Source of the DNA: an uncultured Odoribacter sp.
GTDB taxonomy: Bacteria > Bacteroidota > Bacteroidia > Bacteroidales > Marinifilaceae
DNA: 39,469 nucleotides
Direction: 5' to 3'
Assembly (NCBI GenBank): GCA_905204385.1
Contig: CAJKZL010000002.1
Span: forward strand, 1-39,469
In this document: in pieces, positions 8,346-17,596 of the stretch
How positions within the stretch are numbered: position 1 is the first letter of the stretch
How the letters are laid out: every line of letters begins with the position of its first letter
Program-made: the position numbers and the translations under genes
Notes under the pieces: model-generated
What the model saw: only the letters and a program-made list of their open reading frames with translations
Told to the model about the DNA's origin: nothing
Databases searched by the model: none

Positions 8346-9214
8346 TGGAAACGGGCAGAATGAAAATACATCATTTTTTATTATTCGGAATATGTTTTTT
8401 GGTCCTTTCTTGTCAGTCTGTGGTAAAGATAGCGGTCAAGAAAGATATTCCCGGCATCTCCGAGAATAAATTGATGAAGAATATAGCCGTTAATGAATTG
8501 GCTTATCGTTCGGTGTTTGTGAAAAGAATGGATGTTGTTCTGAAAAGCGGGAAAGGCTCCAATAATTTCAGGGCTACTTTGAAAATTCAGAGGGACAGCT
8601 TTATGCAGTTCTCCGTCAATGCTCCCCTGGGAATCGAGGTGGCGAGAGTGTTGTTGACACCGGACAGTGTAAAGTTTGTCGATATCTATCACAAAAAGTA
8701 TTTTTTTGCCGATTACGGCTATTTTTACGACAAATATGACGTGCATTTAAGTTATGACTGTATTCAGAACATTCTGACGAATACTTTTTTTAATTTTGAA
8801 ATGTGTGGAGGAGGCGCAGGTAAAATAAAGAAATTTAAGCTCGACAGAACGGATACAGGATACGAACTTTTTACGGTGGAGGAAAGAGCTTTAAGCAGGA
8901 AAATTAAAAAATTATATAAAAAGAAAAGAAAGAATAAGGATTTTATGCTGGTCTTGCAGAAAATACTGATTGACCCGCAAACTTTCCGTCCTTTGTCCTT
9001 ATCGCTTGAAGATATCGAAGAGGATATGGGTATAGGGGTGAATTATGCTGATTTTAAGGAAATTTCCGGAAGAGTTTTTCCTGGAAAGATAGTTTTTAAT
9101 TTATATTCTGAACAAAATAAAACCTCTGTGGAACTTAAATTCCAGAAGATAGAATTCGATGTGCCGGTGGAAGCTAATCTGAGAATATCCTCTAAATACA
9201 AAAGAATGCAATAA
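8345..9214 (+). CDS. DUF4292 family lipoprotein
   Basis: This 289-residue protein has a lipoprotein signal with the lipobox LVLSC (Cys23), then a beta-rich domain in which INAPLGIEVARVLLTPDSV-like segments alternate with KIVFNLYSEQ strands, the layout of DUF4292 proteins. A fold like the lipoprotein carriers LolA/LolB has been suggested to me by that strand pattern, but no decisive motif is visible, so function is open. The ATG overlaps the upstream TAA; a second in-frame ATG at 8360 would give a tighter signal peptide and cannot be excluded. It is followed by the M23 gene after three bases, so all three envelope genes are probably made together. Confidence 0.85.
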   Translation: METGRMKIHHFLLFGICFLVLSCQSVVKIAVKKDIPGISENKLMKNIAVNELAYRSVFVKRMDVVLKSGKGSNNFRATLKIQRDSFMQFSVNAPLGIEVARVLLTPDSVKFVDIYHKKYFFADYGYFYDKYDVHLSYDCIQNILTNTFFNFEMCGGGAGKIKKFKLDRTDTGYELFTVEERALSRKIKKLYKKKRKNKDFMLVLQKILIDPQTFRPLSLSLEDIEEDMGIGVNYADFKEISGRVFPGKIVFNLYSEQNKTSVELKFQKIEFDVPVEANLRISSKYKRMQ

Positions 9215-9217
9215 AAC

Positions 9218-10408
9218 ATGAGTTTTAAAATATTTATACTATCTCTTTTTCTTTATTTTTTCTGTGCGAATGTAGCAGCCCAGTCTGTAAAACAGATTAA
9301 AACCGAAAAAGAAAAATGCGAAAAGGAAATTTCTTATTTGAATAAATTATTGAAAGAATCGGATAAGAATAAGTCTGTTTCGATCGGTAAGTTGAATATT
9401 CTACAGGAAAAAATCGTTCAGAGTCAGAAATTACTGAATTCCCTGGATCAGGAATTGAAGCTTTTGCAAGCTGGGATTTATGCAAACGAAAAGAGGATTG
9501 CTGAATTGGAGAAGGAAAAAAAAGCGATGCTCCAGTTATATGAAAAATTAATATACAATAGTTGGAAAAAAAGGAATAAGACGAATAAACTGATGTTTAT
9601 TTTTTCTTCATCGGATTTTAATCAGGCATATAATCGGTTTAAATATTTCCAGCAAACTCAGGAATATTCCGGAAGGCAGTTGGAATTGATCCGTCAGGTA
9701 AACGATTCGTTAAATTTGAAAAATCAGACTTTGAAAAATTTGATGGATAGTAAAAACCAGATTTTATTGTCTATCAGCGAAAAAAATAAAGAATTAGAAA
9801 AGGAAAAAATAAGTGAAAAGCAATATATAGCTGAATTACAGCAGAAGAATAAAGAATTGCAGAGAAAATTACAGAAGGAAGAACAAAAGCGTCAGAAATT
9901 AGCTAAAGATTTGAGCAAATTAATTGCCGGTCAAAATAAAAATTCCGGTTCGGGATCTTCTACGAAATATAAAATGACCCCTGAGGAAAAACTGGTATCG
10001 GATCAATTTTATGCCAATAAAGGAAAATTACCATGGCCTGTCACTCAGGGATTAGTGGTCCGAAAGTTTGGGATACATTCCGATGCTTTGCACAGTAATG
10101 TGAAGCGTTTTTCAGATGGCATCGATATTCTTACTTTAAAAGATGCAGATATACGTGCTGTATTTCAAGGGACAGTGACGTTTATTTCTTATAATTTTAA
10201 TACCAATTATGTGGTCTTTATTCGTCATGGTGATTATGTTTCTATGTATATTAATGTGGTGGATTTGAAAGTGAAAAAAGGAGATAAAGTGAATACAAAG
10301 GATGTTATAGGAAAAGTGGGATATGATCCGGAAAACGGAAGTGTATTGTATTTTCAGATTTGGAAGAATCAACAGAAAGAAAATCCTCAACTTTGGTTGG
10401 CAAAATAG
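9218..10408 (+). CDS. EnvC-like protein with coiled coil and degenerate LytM (peptidase M23) domain
   Basis: The 396-residue protein has a signal peptide ending ANVAAQS, a long coiled coil (about 23-245, rich in Lys/Glu/Gln heptads) and a C-terminal LytM domain (about 270-396). In active M23 enzymes zinc is held by HxxxD and HxH; here the first motif reads FSDGIDI, with Ser where the His should be, and the second reads RHGDYVSMYINV, with no second His of HxH. This is the pattern of EnvC/NlpD-type activators, which switch on cell-wall amidases and do not cut peptidoglycan themselves. A role in daughter-cell separation is inferred. It ends the dut operon; a hairpin lies about 45 bases downstream. 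Confidence 0.87.
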   Translation: MSFKIFILSLFLYFFCANVAAQSVKQIKTEKEKCEKEISYLNKLLKESDKNKSVSIGKLNILQEKIVQSQKLLNSLDQELKLLQAGIYANEKRIAELEKEKKAMLQLYEKLIYNSWKKRNKTNKLMFIFSSSDFNQAYNRFKYFQQTQEYSGRQLELIRQVNDSLNLKNQTLKNLMDSKNQILLSISEKNKELEKEKISEKQYIAELQQKNKELQRKLQKEEQKRQKLAKDLSKLIAGQNKNSGSGSSTKYKMTPEEKLVSDQFYANKGKLPWPVTQGLVVRKFGIHSDALHSNVKRFSDGIDILTLKDADIRAVFQGTVTFISYNFNTNYVVFIRHGDYVSMYINVVDLKVKKGDKVNTKDVIGKVGYDPENGSVLYFQIWKNQQKENPQLWLAK

Positions 10409-10450
10409 AAAGATAAAATTGAATGAAAACTATTATGGGTAAGAATTGAT

Positions 10451-10478
10451 CCTGTCGGTTTTATCTGAAAACTACAGG
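10451..10478 (+). terminator. Hairpin after the dut-M23 operon
   Basis: CCTGT (10451-10455) and GTTTT (10458-10462) pair with AAAAC (10468-10472) and ACAGG (10474-10478) around ATCTG, with a small internal loop. The palindrome AACAAAATTTTGTT (10479-10492) follows in place of a plain T-run. Likely 3' end of the operon. Confidence 0.45.
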
Positions 10479-10492
10479 AACAAAATTTTGTT

Positions 10493-11059
10493 AATTAATT
10501 ATTCTCTTACTCTTGTATAGGCTTGTATATTCAAAATATTTTAATAATTTCGCTATCAAAGGAGGAGTATAGGAGAGAAATTTCCGGTATAGAAGGTCAT
10601 ATCTGAGGTACAAGAGATTGGGTATGGTGTAAGTGTGAAAATGGAGGGCTAAAAAATTTATTAAAGAAAAAGGTTTAGTTTGTTTAGATACCATCTTTTG
10701 TTTTCGGGTGTTAGTTTTATAAATTATTCTGATTGGAAGCTCTGTCGAAGAAAATAGTCTCGGTAGGTTAAACGGAGAACATGACGAATTTTGAAGATTT
10801 GACTTTCGGAATGGAAAAAAGGGTAAAAGGGTAAACCTTTCTGTAAGGAAATAGTAATATAATCTGAAAGAAGAACCGAAGCATCGATTGTAAAATCTTT
10901 AATCAGATAGAAGCAAATGGATTGAAAATAGGTCCTGATGCATGATATAGCATTCAACAGTAAGGGATAAGAAATTTGAAAGTATAACATGACACTCTAA
11001 ATCCTTAAGGATTGATTATAACGCAACTATGTTCAATAATTTTTATATAAAGCTTGGTA
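10493..11059. other. Gene-free stretch, no function recognised
   Basis: No open frame here looks like a gene: minus-strand frames at 10491-10694 and 10724-10990 are Phe/Tyr/Leu-rich and lack domains. The plus strand is purine- and G-rich like the flanking coding strands but is broken by stops in every frame. A perfect 14-bp palindrome, AATCCTTAAGGATT, lies at 11000-11013, about 50 bp before the next gene. Possible explanations are a decayed plus-strand gene or an unrecognised RNA. Confidence 0.4.
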
Positions 11060-11458
11060 ATGAATAAGTTAGAGATTTCGATATCATCGGAAATTAGTAA
11101 TATAGTGAAAATCGAGAATTTTATCGAAAGTTTCACGGTTCATTTCAATTTATCTCCTGAATTATATGGAAAAATCAGTTTATCTGTAATTGAAGCGGTG
11201 AATAATGCAATATTGTCCGGTAATAAAAGAGATCCGAAGAAAAAGGTTACTTTAATAGCGGAAAAAACGGGAAAACAATTCCGGGTAAAGGTGAGTGACG
11301 AAGGGGATGGTTTCGATTACAGTGTAATACCCGATCCTACACTTCCTGACAATATTACAAAAGTTGCAGGCAGAGGATTATATCTGATGAAGACCTTGTC
11401 GGATGAATTGATTTTTGAAAACGGGGGAGCTACCGTCAACTTGATATTTAATTTATAG
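11060..11458 (+). CDS. RsbW-like serine kinase / anti-sigma regulatory factor (HATPase)
   Basis: The 132-residue protein is a single GHKL ATPase domain of the anti-sigma-factor type. The N box is visible in SVIEAVNNAILSGNK, the G1 box in VSDEGDGFDY and the G2 box in GRGLYLMKTLSD. Such proteins phosphorylate an anti-sigma-factor antagonist or sequester a sigma factor; no partner STAS protein or sigma factor lies nearby. The start is ATG 11060; a TTG two codons upstream is less likely. It precedes ybeY and mnmG in the same direction, an association I recall from other Bacteroidales. Its biological target here is unknown. Confidence 0.85.
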   Translation: MNKLEISISSEISNIVKIENFIESFTVHFNLSPELYGKISLSVIEAVNNAILSGNKRDPKKKVTLIAEKTGKQFRVKVSDEGDGFDYSVIPDPTLPDNITKVAGRGLYLMKTLSDELIFENGGATVNLIFNL

Positions 11459-11577
11459 GCGGAGCGTATGGAGTTTCTCATAGAGTATATTTACTTTTTC
11501 GTGCCGGTGTAGGGATTATTTTGAACATAGTGAAGTTAAAGCGCTTTTTCGAATATAGAAGCATTAGATAGATAAGG

Positions 11578-12009
11578 ATGAAAGATATTTTATTTTATAA
11601 AGAAGGAGTGAAAGAATTTCCTTCTTTTTTTTCCGAACCACTCATCATTCGATGGTTGGAGGCTATATCGAAATATTATCGAAAAACTTTAGGAAGTCTC
11701 AATTTTATTTTTTGTGACGATGCTTATATACTTTCAGTGAACCGACAATATTTGCAGCACGATTACTATACAGATGTAATCACTTTTGATTATTGCAAGG
11801 GGGACAGGCTTTCGGGAGATGTTTTTATCAGCCTGGACACTGTCCGGTCGAATGCTGAAAGTTTTCAGGTTGCTTTTGAAGAAGAGTTTCATAGAGTGAT
11901 ATGCCATTCAGTGCTTCATTTAATCGGTTTTAAGGATAAAACGGATAAGGATAGTGTGGAAATGCGACGGAATGAAAATAATTGCTTAGAGTTGCTTAAA
12001 TCATTATAA
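11578..12009 (+). CDS. ybeY: Endoribonuclease YbeY
   Basis: YbeY is a metal-dependent RNase needed for 16S rRNA 3'-end maturation and ribosome quality control. The 143-residue protein has the family's size, the DVITFDY segment, SGDVFISLDTV and the metal-site region HSVLHLIGFKDKTDKD followed by MRRNENN. The canonical motif is HGxLHLxGYDH; here Gly is Ser and the third His position is occupied by Lys/Asp, a variation I believe is common in Bacteroidota, so activity need not be lost. It ends two bases before mnmG, so the two are co-transcribed. Confidence 0.92.
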   Translation: MKDILFYKEGVKEFPSFFSEPLIIRWLEAISKYYRKTLGSLNFIFCDDAYILSVNRQYLQHDYYTDVITFDYCKGDRLSGDVFISLDTVRSNAESFQVAFEEEFHRVICHSVLHLIGFKDKTDKDSVEMRRNENNCLELLKSL

Positions 12010-12011
12010 AA

Positions 12012-13892
12012 ATGAGTCTATTGCCGGATTATGATATAATAGTGGTAGGAGCCGGTCATGCCGGATGTGAAGCAGCGTGTGCTGCGGCTCATTTAGGTTC
12101 TCGTACGCTTTTGATCACCCTCGATATGAATAAAATTGCTCAGATGTCTTGCAATCCTGCGATAGGAGGTATAGCAAAAGGGCAGATAGTAAGGGAAATC
12201 GATGCTTTAGGGGGTATGACGGGCATTGTAACCGACCGGAGTTCCATTCAATTTCGGATGCTTAATCTTTCTAAAGGTCCGGCTATGTGGAGTCCCCGGG
12301 CTCAATGCGACCGGATGAAATTTTCTTCTAATTGGCGCGATATTCTCGAAAATACAGAATTATTGGATATTTGGCAGGATGATGTGGTCGAACTTATTAT
12401 CGGTGAAGAAGGGATCGAAGGGGTAAAAACTTCTTTAGGAGTTTCTTTTTATGCTTCCAGGGTCATTCTGACCAACGGTACTTTTTTAAATGGGCTGATG
12501 CATGTCGGGCTCGTCAGTTTTCCTGGAGGGCGTATATCCGAACCTTCTTCTTACGGCTTAACCGCACAATTGAAGGAATTAGGTTTTGAAAGCGGAAGAA
12601 TGAAAACCGGTACGCCTGTCCGTATCGACGGGCGAAGCATCGATTTTTCCAAATTGACGTTACAGGACGGTGAAAACGATTTCCATCGGTTTTCTTTTAT
12701 CCATTATGACTATCATAATGATTTGATTCACAGACCTTGTTATATGGCTTATACCAATGAAGCGGTTCATGAGGTTTTAAAGCAAGGATTTAAAGACAGT
12801 CCACTTTTTAACGGGACTATTCAAAGTATCGGTCCACGTTATTGTCCCAGTATTGAAACAAAATTGAATACTTTTGCCGATAAAACTTCACATCACTTAT
12901 TTCTGGAGCCTGAAGGAGAAACCACCAATGAATTTTATCTGAACGGGTATTCTTCCTCCTTACCGTGGGATGTACAATTAAGAGGCCTGCGATTAATCGA
13001 AGGATTTGAAAAAGTAAAAATTTTCCGTCCTGGTTATGCAATAGAATACGATTATTTTCCGCCTACTCAGTTAACGCATACCCTGGAAACCAAAAAAATC
13101 AGAGGATTGTATTTTGCTGGTCAGATAAACGGTACGACGGGTTACGAAGAAGCTGCAGCCCAAGGTTTGATGGCGGGTATCAATGCTCATTTATCGTTGC
13201 ATTCGTCTGGCCCATTTATTTTGAGACGGGATGAAGCGTATATAGGAGTATTGATCGATGATTTGGTTACCAAAGGGGTAGATGAACCTTATCGAATGTT
13301 TACTTCCCGTGCTGAATATCGCATTTTGTTGCGACAAGATGATGCAGATAGTCGATTGACTCCTAAAGGTTTTGAAATTGGATTAGTTAATCAAGAAAGA
13401 CATAATATATTTATAGATAAAATTGAAAAGCGCAATTTGCTGATCGATTATCTTCAAAATTTGAGTATCAAACCTGAACAAATCAATGCTTTTTTGGCGT
13501 TGAATGCTTCCTCGCCTTTACGGCAGGGAGTAAAATTGATAGAGATACTCGTTCGTCCATCTATCAGTTTGAAAGCTCTCTTAGAAACCCTTCCGTCCCT
13601 CCAAGAATTTATCGAGCAACATCAAATTCGGGAGGAAATTATTGAAGCGGCTGAAATTGCGGTAAAGTATTCCGGTTATATCGAACGGGAAAAAATGTTG
13701 GCAGATAAACTATCCCGTTTGGAAAATCTGGTTATTGCCGGTAAATTCAATTACGAAGAACTGTCGAATCTTTCTATTGAAGCCAGACAAAAATTGTCAA
13801 AAATTCAACCGAGAACCATTGGGCAAGCTTCAAGAATCAGTGGAGTATCGCCTGCTGATATTAATGTTCTTTTGATATTGATGGGAAGATAA
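12012..13892 (+). CDS. mnmG: tRNA uridine-5-carboxymethylaminomethyl(34) synthesis enzyme MnmG
   Basis: MnmG (GidA), with MnmE, installs the carboxymethylaminomethyl group on U34 of certain tRNAs using FAD and a folate. The 626-residue length is standard. The N-terminal dinucleotide-binding loop is VVGAGHAGCE (residues 11-20), followed by MSCNPAIGGIAKGQIVREID and LNLSKGPAMWSPRAQCDR, both diagnostic; the FAD segment GLYFAGQINGTTGYEEAAAQ and the C-terminal helical domain with YSGYIEREK are present. It starts two bases after ybeY. A perfect parS site lies eight bases after its stop, consistent with the classical gidA-origin association. Confidence 0.97.
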   Translation: MSLLPDYDIIVVGAGHAGCEAACAAAHLGSRTLLITLDMNKIAQMSCNPAIGGIAKGQIVREIDALGGMTGIVTDRSSIQFRMLNLSKGPAMWSPRAQCDRMKFSSNWRDILENTELLDIWQDDVVELIIGEEGIEGVKTSLGVSFYASRVILTNGTFLNGLMHVGLVSFPGGRISEPSSYGLTAQLKELGFESGRMKTGTPVRIDGRSIDFSKLTLQDGENDFHRFSFIHYDYHNDLIHRPCYMAYTNEAVHEVLKQGFKDSPLFNGTIQSIGPRYCPSIETKLNTFADKTSHHLFLEPEGETTNEFYLNGYSSSLPWDVQLRGLRLIEGFEKVKIFRPGYAIEYDYFPPTQLTHTLETKKIRGLYFAGQINGTTGYEEAAAQGLMAGINAHLSLHSSGPFILRRDEAYIGVLIDDLVTKGVDEPYRMFTSRAEYRILLRQDDADSRLTPKGFEIGLVNQERHNIFIDKIEKRNLLIDYLQNLSIKPEQINAFLALNASSPLRQGVKLIEILVRPSISLKALLETLPSLQEFIEQHQIREEIIEAAEIAVKYSGYIEREKMLADKLSRLENLVIAGKFNYEELSNLSIEARQKLSKIQPRTIGQASRISGVSPADINVLLILMGR

Positions 13893-13899
13893 GAATCGA

Positions 13900-13915
13900 T
13901 GTTTCACGTGGAACA
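13900..13915. other. parS centromere-like site (ParB binding)
   Basis: The 16 bases TGTTTCACGTGGAACA read TGTTCCACGTGAAACA on the minus strand, matching the chromosomal parS consensus TGTTNCACGTGAAACA at every position. It is intergenic, between mnmG and ade. Chromosomal parS sites cluster around oriC in most bacteria that have ParABS. ParA/ParB genes are not in the window. Confidence 0.85.
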
Positions 13916-13964
13916 TTAAAAAATGTGCGAAGAGGTGTTTTTAAGATAAATAAGATTACGCATT

Positions 13965-15593
13965 ATGAAAAAGGTAGAAGGAAATATTATAGATATTAAT
14001 AACCGAAGGATTTTCCCGGGCGTGATTACGCTAAACGAAGAAGGCTTGATTTCTTCTATCGATGAAAATGATCAAAAGTATGACCATTATATTTTGCCGG
14101 GTTTTATCGATGCCCATGTTCACATTGAAAGTTCGATGTTGATTCCCGAAGAATTTTCCAAGCTGGCTATTCGGAAAGGTACTGTAGCTATTGTAACCGA
14201 TCCGCATGAAATCGCCAATGTTTTAGGAATGGAAGGAATTTATTTTATGATGGAGAATAGTCGGTTTTCGGATATAAAAATGTTTTTTACTATTCCTTCT
14301 TGTGTGCCTTCCACACCGTTCGATTCTTCCGGTAGTTGTCTTTCTGCTTCGGATGTGAAAGAACTTCTGCAAACGGATCGGTTTATAGGGCTTTCTGAAA
14401 TGATGAATGTACCCGGAGTGATTCATGAAGACCCGGAAGTAATGCAAAAAATTGCATTTACCCGTCAAAAGGGATTGATTATCGATGGCCATGCTCCAGG
14501 CCTGAAAGGAGAGGAATTAAGAAAATATGTAGAAGCTGGGATAACTACAGATCATGAATGTATAACCTTGGAAGAAGCTTTAGAAAAGATCCGGGCAGGC
14601 ATGAAAATTCTCATCCGAGAAGGAAGTGCTGCTAAAAATTTTGAGGCGCTTAAATCTTTAATTACTTTATATCCCGAAAATGTGATGTTTTGTACGGATG
14701 ATTCTCATCCGGGTGATCTCATCCAGGACGGCCATATCGATAAAATGGTAAAACGTGCTATTGCAGAAGGTTTCGATTTGTTCGATGTTTTGAGAATTGC
14801 CTGTATCAATCCGGCTTTACATTATAAGTTGAATGTAGGATTGTTGAAGAAAGGAGATCCGGCAGATTTTATTTTAGTCAAGGATTTAAAAACTTTTGAT
14901 GTTATTTCCGTATATATAGCAGGGAAGGAAAAATATAATATGAACGGGAATATGGATTTTCCGAGAGAAAGGGTAAATATAGTATATCCTAATTTGTTTC
15001 AACGAGAAAAAATTGGAATTTCCGAATTAGTAAAACCGGTTAAAGATCGCTTGATTTGTATTCAGGTTATGAATCATGAAATTATTACCGGTAAAATTGT
15101 TTTTCCGCTGTCCCGGCCTTTGGCTAATTTGGAATCGGATATAAGTAGGGATATTTTGAAAATTGTTTATTTGAACAGATATCATCATAATTCTCCGCAA
15201 ATTGCATTTATTCATGGGATCGGTTTAAAACGAGGGGCATTTGCTAGCAGTATATCTCACGATTCACACAATATTATTGCAGTGGGAACAAATGATGAAG
15301 AGCTTACAAAAGCAATCAATAAAGTAATCGATGAAAAAGGAGGTCTAGCCGTTGTAGATGGAAAAAGGATGATGAGTTTACCTTTACCGATAGCGGGCAT
15401 CATTACACAGCGGAAAGGGGAGGAGGTTGCGCAGGTATGGGAAAGCCTGATCAATTCGTTGAAAGAGATGGGATGTTGTCTGGAATCTCCTTTTATGACT
15501 TTATCATTTATGGCTTTGATTGTTATTCCGGAATTGAAAATCGGAGAAAAAGGATTGTTTGAATATAGCCGTTTCAATTTTATATCCGGATAA
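13965..15593 (+). CDS. ade: Adenine deaminase
   Basis: Ade deaminates adenine to hypoxanthine in purine salvage. The 542-residue protein matches the amidohydrolase-type adenine deaminases: metal motif DAHVHIESSM near residue 50, TDPHEIANVLG, DGHAPGL, the acidic metal-site segment CTDDSHPGDL and the C-terminal PLPIAGIIT. It starts 50 bases after parS and shows no strong promoter of its own. uvrC follows after 66 bp in the same direction. Confidence 0.93.
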   Translation: MKKVEGNIIDINNRRIFPGVITLNEEGLISSIDENDQKYDHYILPGFIDAHVHIESSMLIPEEFSKLAIRKGTVAIVTDPHEIANVLGMEGIYFMMENSRFSDIKMFFTIPSCVPSTPFDSSGSCLSASDVKELLQTDRFIGLSEMMNVPGVIHEDPEVMQKIAFTRQKGLIIDGHAPGLKGEELRKYVEAGITTDHECITLEEALEKIRAGMKILIREGSAAKNFEALKSLITLYPENVMFCTDDSHPGDLIQDGHIDKMVKRAIAEGFDLFDVLRIACINPALHYKLNVGLLKKGDPADFILVKDLKTFDVISVYIAGKEKYNMNGNMDFPRERVNIVYPNLFQREKIGISELVKPVKDRLICIQVMNHEIITGKIVFPLSRPLANLESDISRDILKIVYLNRYHHNSPQIAFIHGIGLKRGAFASSISHDSHNIIAVGTNDEELTKAINKVIDEKGGLAVVDGKRMMSLPLPIAGIITQRKGEEVAQVWESLINSLKEMGCCLESPFMTLSFMALIVIPELKIGEKGLFEYSRFNFISG

Positions 15594-15659
15594 GAGGAGA
15601 GAATTTTTTTTCGAATTTTATTTGTTTATAAGGGATGGATTTATGGAAAATATAAGGTT

Positions 15660-17462
15660 ATGGCTTTATATGATGAAAATTTAAGAAAGAAAGTAAGCGA
15701 ACTTCCGACAGCTCCAGGGGTGTATCAATATTTTGATTCATCGGGAGAAATTATATACATCGGTAAAGCAAAAAATCTAAAACACAGAGTTTTATCCTAT
15801 TTAAACAAAAGTAATCAGTCGAATAAAACCCGGATTTTGGTCGATCGCATAGCAGATCTGCGATATATAGTGGTCAATAGCGAGCAGGATGCTTTGTTAT
15901 TGGAAAATAATCTGATTAAAAAATATAAACCCAAGTATAATATTTTACTGAAAGACGATAAAAGTTATCCTTGGATATGTATTAAAAAAGAACCGTATCC
16001 CAGAGTTTTTATTACCCGCCGTTATGTCCATGACGGTTCGGAATATTTCGGTCCATACACTTCCGGGCGATTTGCTTACATTTTAATATCGTTGATCAAA
16101 TCCTTATTCAAACTGAGGACCTGTAATTTGGCATTAAATGAAAAATCCATATGCAATCGAAAGTTCAAGGTTTGCCTGGAATATCATATTGGAAACTGTC
16201 CCGCTCCTTGTATCGGAAGAATAAAAGAACAGGAATATAATGAATTTATCACTCAGGTGAGAAATATCCTGAAGGGGAATCTTTCTTCTGTAATCGAGGT
16301 CATGACGCATAAGATGAAAGCGTATGCCCAAGCCATGAATTTCGAAGAAGCCCAGCAAATGAAAGAGGCCCTGGAAGCTATAAAAAACTATCAGGCGAAA
16401 TCTACTATTGTGCGGACAACCATTAACGATACGGATGTATTTTCTTATTTGGAGGATGAAAAGTATGCCTATGTCAATTATCTCCGCATTGTTCACGGAG
16501 CGGTGGTACAGGTGCATACTATCGAGTTGGAGAAAAAAATCGAGGAAGAAAAAGAAGCCCTATTGTCTTTTGCTATATATGAGATCCGGCAATTTGTAAA
16601 AAGTACTTCTAAAGAAATTATCGTTCCTTTTTTGCCGGATGTCAAAATGGAAGGCATAGCTTATGTCGTACCTCAGCGGGGAGATAAAAAACAGTTATTG
16701 GAATTGTCGGAAAGAAATGTTTCTTATTTCAAATTGGACAGGGAGAGACAAAGAAATATGAATAAGAAAGAAGATTCTGTCTTTAATATATTGAAAACCA
16801 TTAAGTTAGAGCTAAAATTACCTACTTTACCCCATCGGATCGAATGTTTTGACAATTCAAATATTCAAGGTACGAATCCAGTGGCAGCCTGTGTAGTTTT
16901 TATCGATGGTAAGCCGGCTAAGCGGGAATACCGGAAGTTCCACGTGAAAACTGTTGTCGGAGCGAATGATTTTGCTTCTATGGAAGAAATTGTTTATCGT
17001 CGTTATAGCCGGGTCTTGAATGAAGGAACGGAATTGCCCGATTTAATCGTTGTCGATGGAGGAAAGGGACAAATACATTCGGCTATAAATAGTTTGAAGA
17101 GGCTGGGTCTTTACGGTAAAATTCCACTGATAGGTTTAGCCGAGCGCATGGAGGAAATTTATTTTCCCGAAGATAAAGATCCTTATCTGTTGGCAAAAAA
17201 TTCTATATCCTTAAAAACATTGATGCATATCCGGGATGAAGCCCACCGCTTTGGGATCACCTTTCATCGTAAATTACGGACAAAAGCACAGGTAAAAAGT
17301 GTTTTAAATGAAATTAAAGGTATAGGTGAAAGTACTGAAACTGCTCTTTTACAGAATTTTAAGACAGTAGAATCTATAAAATCAAAGACAATCGAGGAAC
17401 TGTCAGCAGTAATCGGTAAGAAAAGAGCCGATATAGTTTACCGATTTTTTCATCCGGAGTAA
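15660..17462 (+). CDS. uvrC: Excinuclease ABC subunit C
   Basis: UvrC makes both incisions in nucleotide excision repair. The 600-residue protein contains, in order, the GIY-YIG nuclease (GVYQYFD ... EIIYIGKAKNLKHRV, about 20-45), the Cys cluster around CLEYHIGNCPAPCIGR, the UVR helix pair (AMNFEEAQQMKEALEAI), the RNase H-like second nuclease (ECFDNSNIQGTNPVAA and DLIVVDGGKGQIHSA) and C-terminal helix-hairpin-helix motifs (IKGIGESTETALLQNF). It converges on the S41 protease gene, and a long dyad between them probably ends both transcripts. Confidence 0.97.
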   Translation: MALYDENLRKKVSELPTAPGVYQYFDSSGEIIYIGKAKNLKHRVLSYLNKSNQSNKTRILVDRIADLRYIVVNSEQDALLLENNLIKKYKPKYNILLKDDKSYPWICIKKEPYPRVFITRRYVHDGSEYFGPYTSGRFAYILISLIKSLFKLRTCNLALNEKSICNRKFKVCLEYHIGNCPAPCIGRIKEQEYNEFITQVRNILKGNLSSVIEVMTHKMKAYAQAMNFEEAQQMKEALEAIKNYQAKSTIVRTTINDTDVFSYLEDEKYAYVNYLRIVHGAVVQVHTIELEKKIEEEKEALLSFAIYEIRQFVKSTSKEIIVPFLPDVKMEGIAYVVPQRGDKKQLLELSERNVSYFKLDRERQRNMNKKEDSVFNILKTIKLELKLPTLPHRIECFDNSNIQGTNPVAACVVFIDGKPAKREYRKFHVKTVVGANDFASMEEIVYRRYSRVLNEGTELPDLIVVDGGKGQIHSAINSLKRLGLYGKIPLIGLAERMEEIYFPEDKDPYLLAKNSISLKTLMHIRDEAHRFGITFHRKLRTKAQVKSVLNEIKGIGESTETALLQNFKTVESIKSKTIEELSAVIGKKRADIVYRFFHPE

Positions 17463-17523
17463 ATAATGCAATAGATTCTGGTTTGGATCACTTGAAGAAA
17501 AGATTTAAGAAGACAGAATAAAA

Positions 17524-17575
17524 AAGCGGAACCTGAATTTTCCAATCCTATGGGTCGAAATTCGATTCCGCTTTA
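17524..17575. terminator. Bidirectional hairpin between uvrC and the S41 protease gene
   Basis: AAAGCGGAA (17524-17532) pairs with TTCCGCTTT (17567-17575), and GAATTT (17536-17541) with AAATTC (17559-17564) inside it. Preceding A's and following T's suit a terminator for both convergent genes. Confidence 0.65.
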
Positions 17576-17596
17576 GAGTATTTCAAAAATACAAGA

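Noticed and set aside
10491..10694. 67-residue minus-strand frame
   Set aside because: Same low-complexity composition, overlaps the operon-end palindrome, and no neighbour supports it.
10724..10990. 88-residue minus-strand frame
   Set aside because: Phe/Leu/Ile-rich composition typical of the antisense of purine-rich DNA, no domain, no promoter.
16936..16951. Second parS-like sequence (AGTTCCACGTGAAAAC)
   Set aside because: Three mismatches, and it lies in the conserved UvrC segment RKFHVKTVVGANDF, so the codons explain it.
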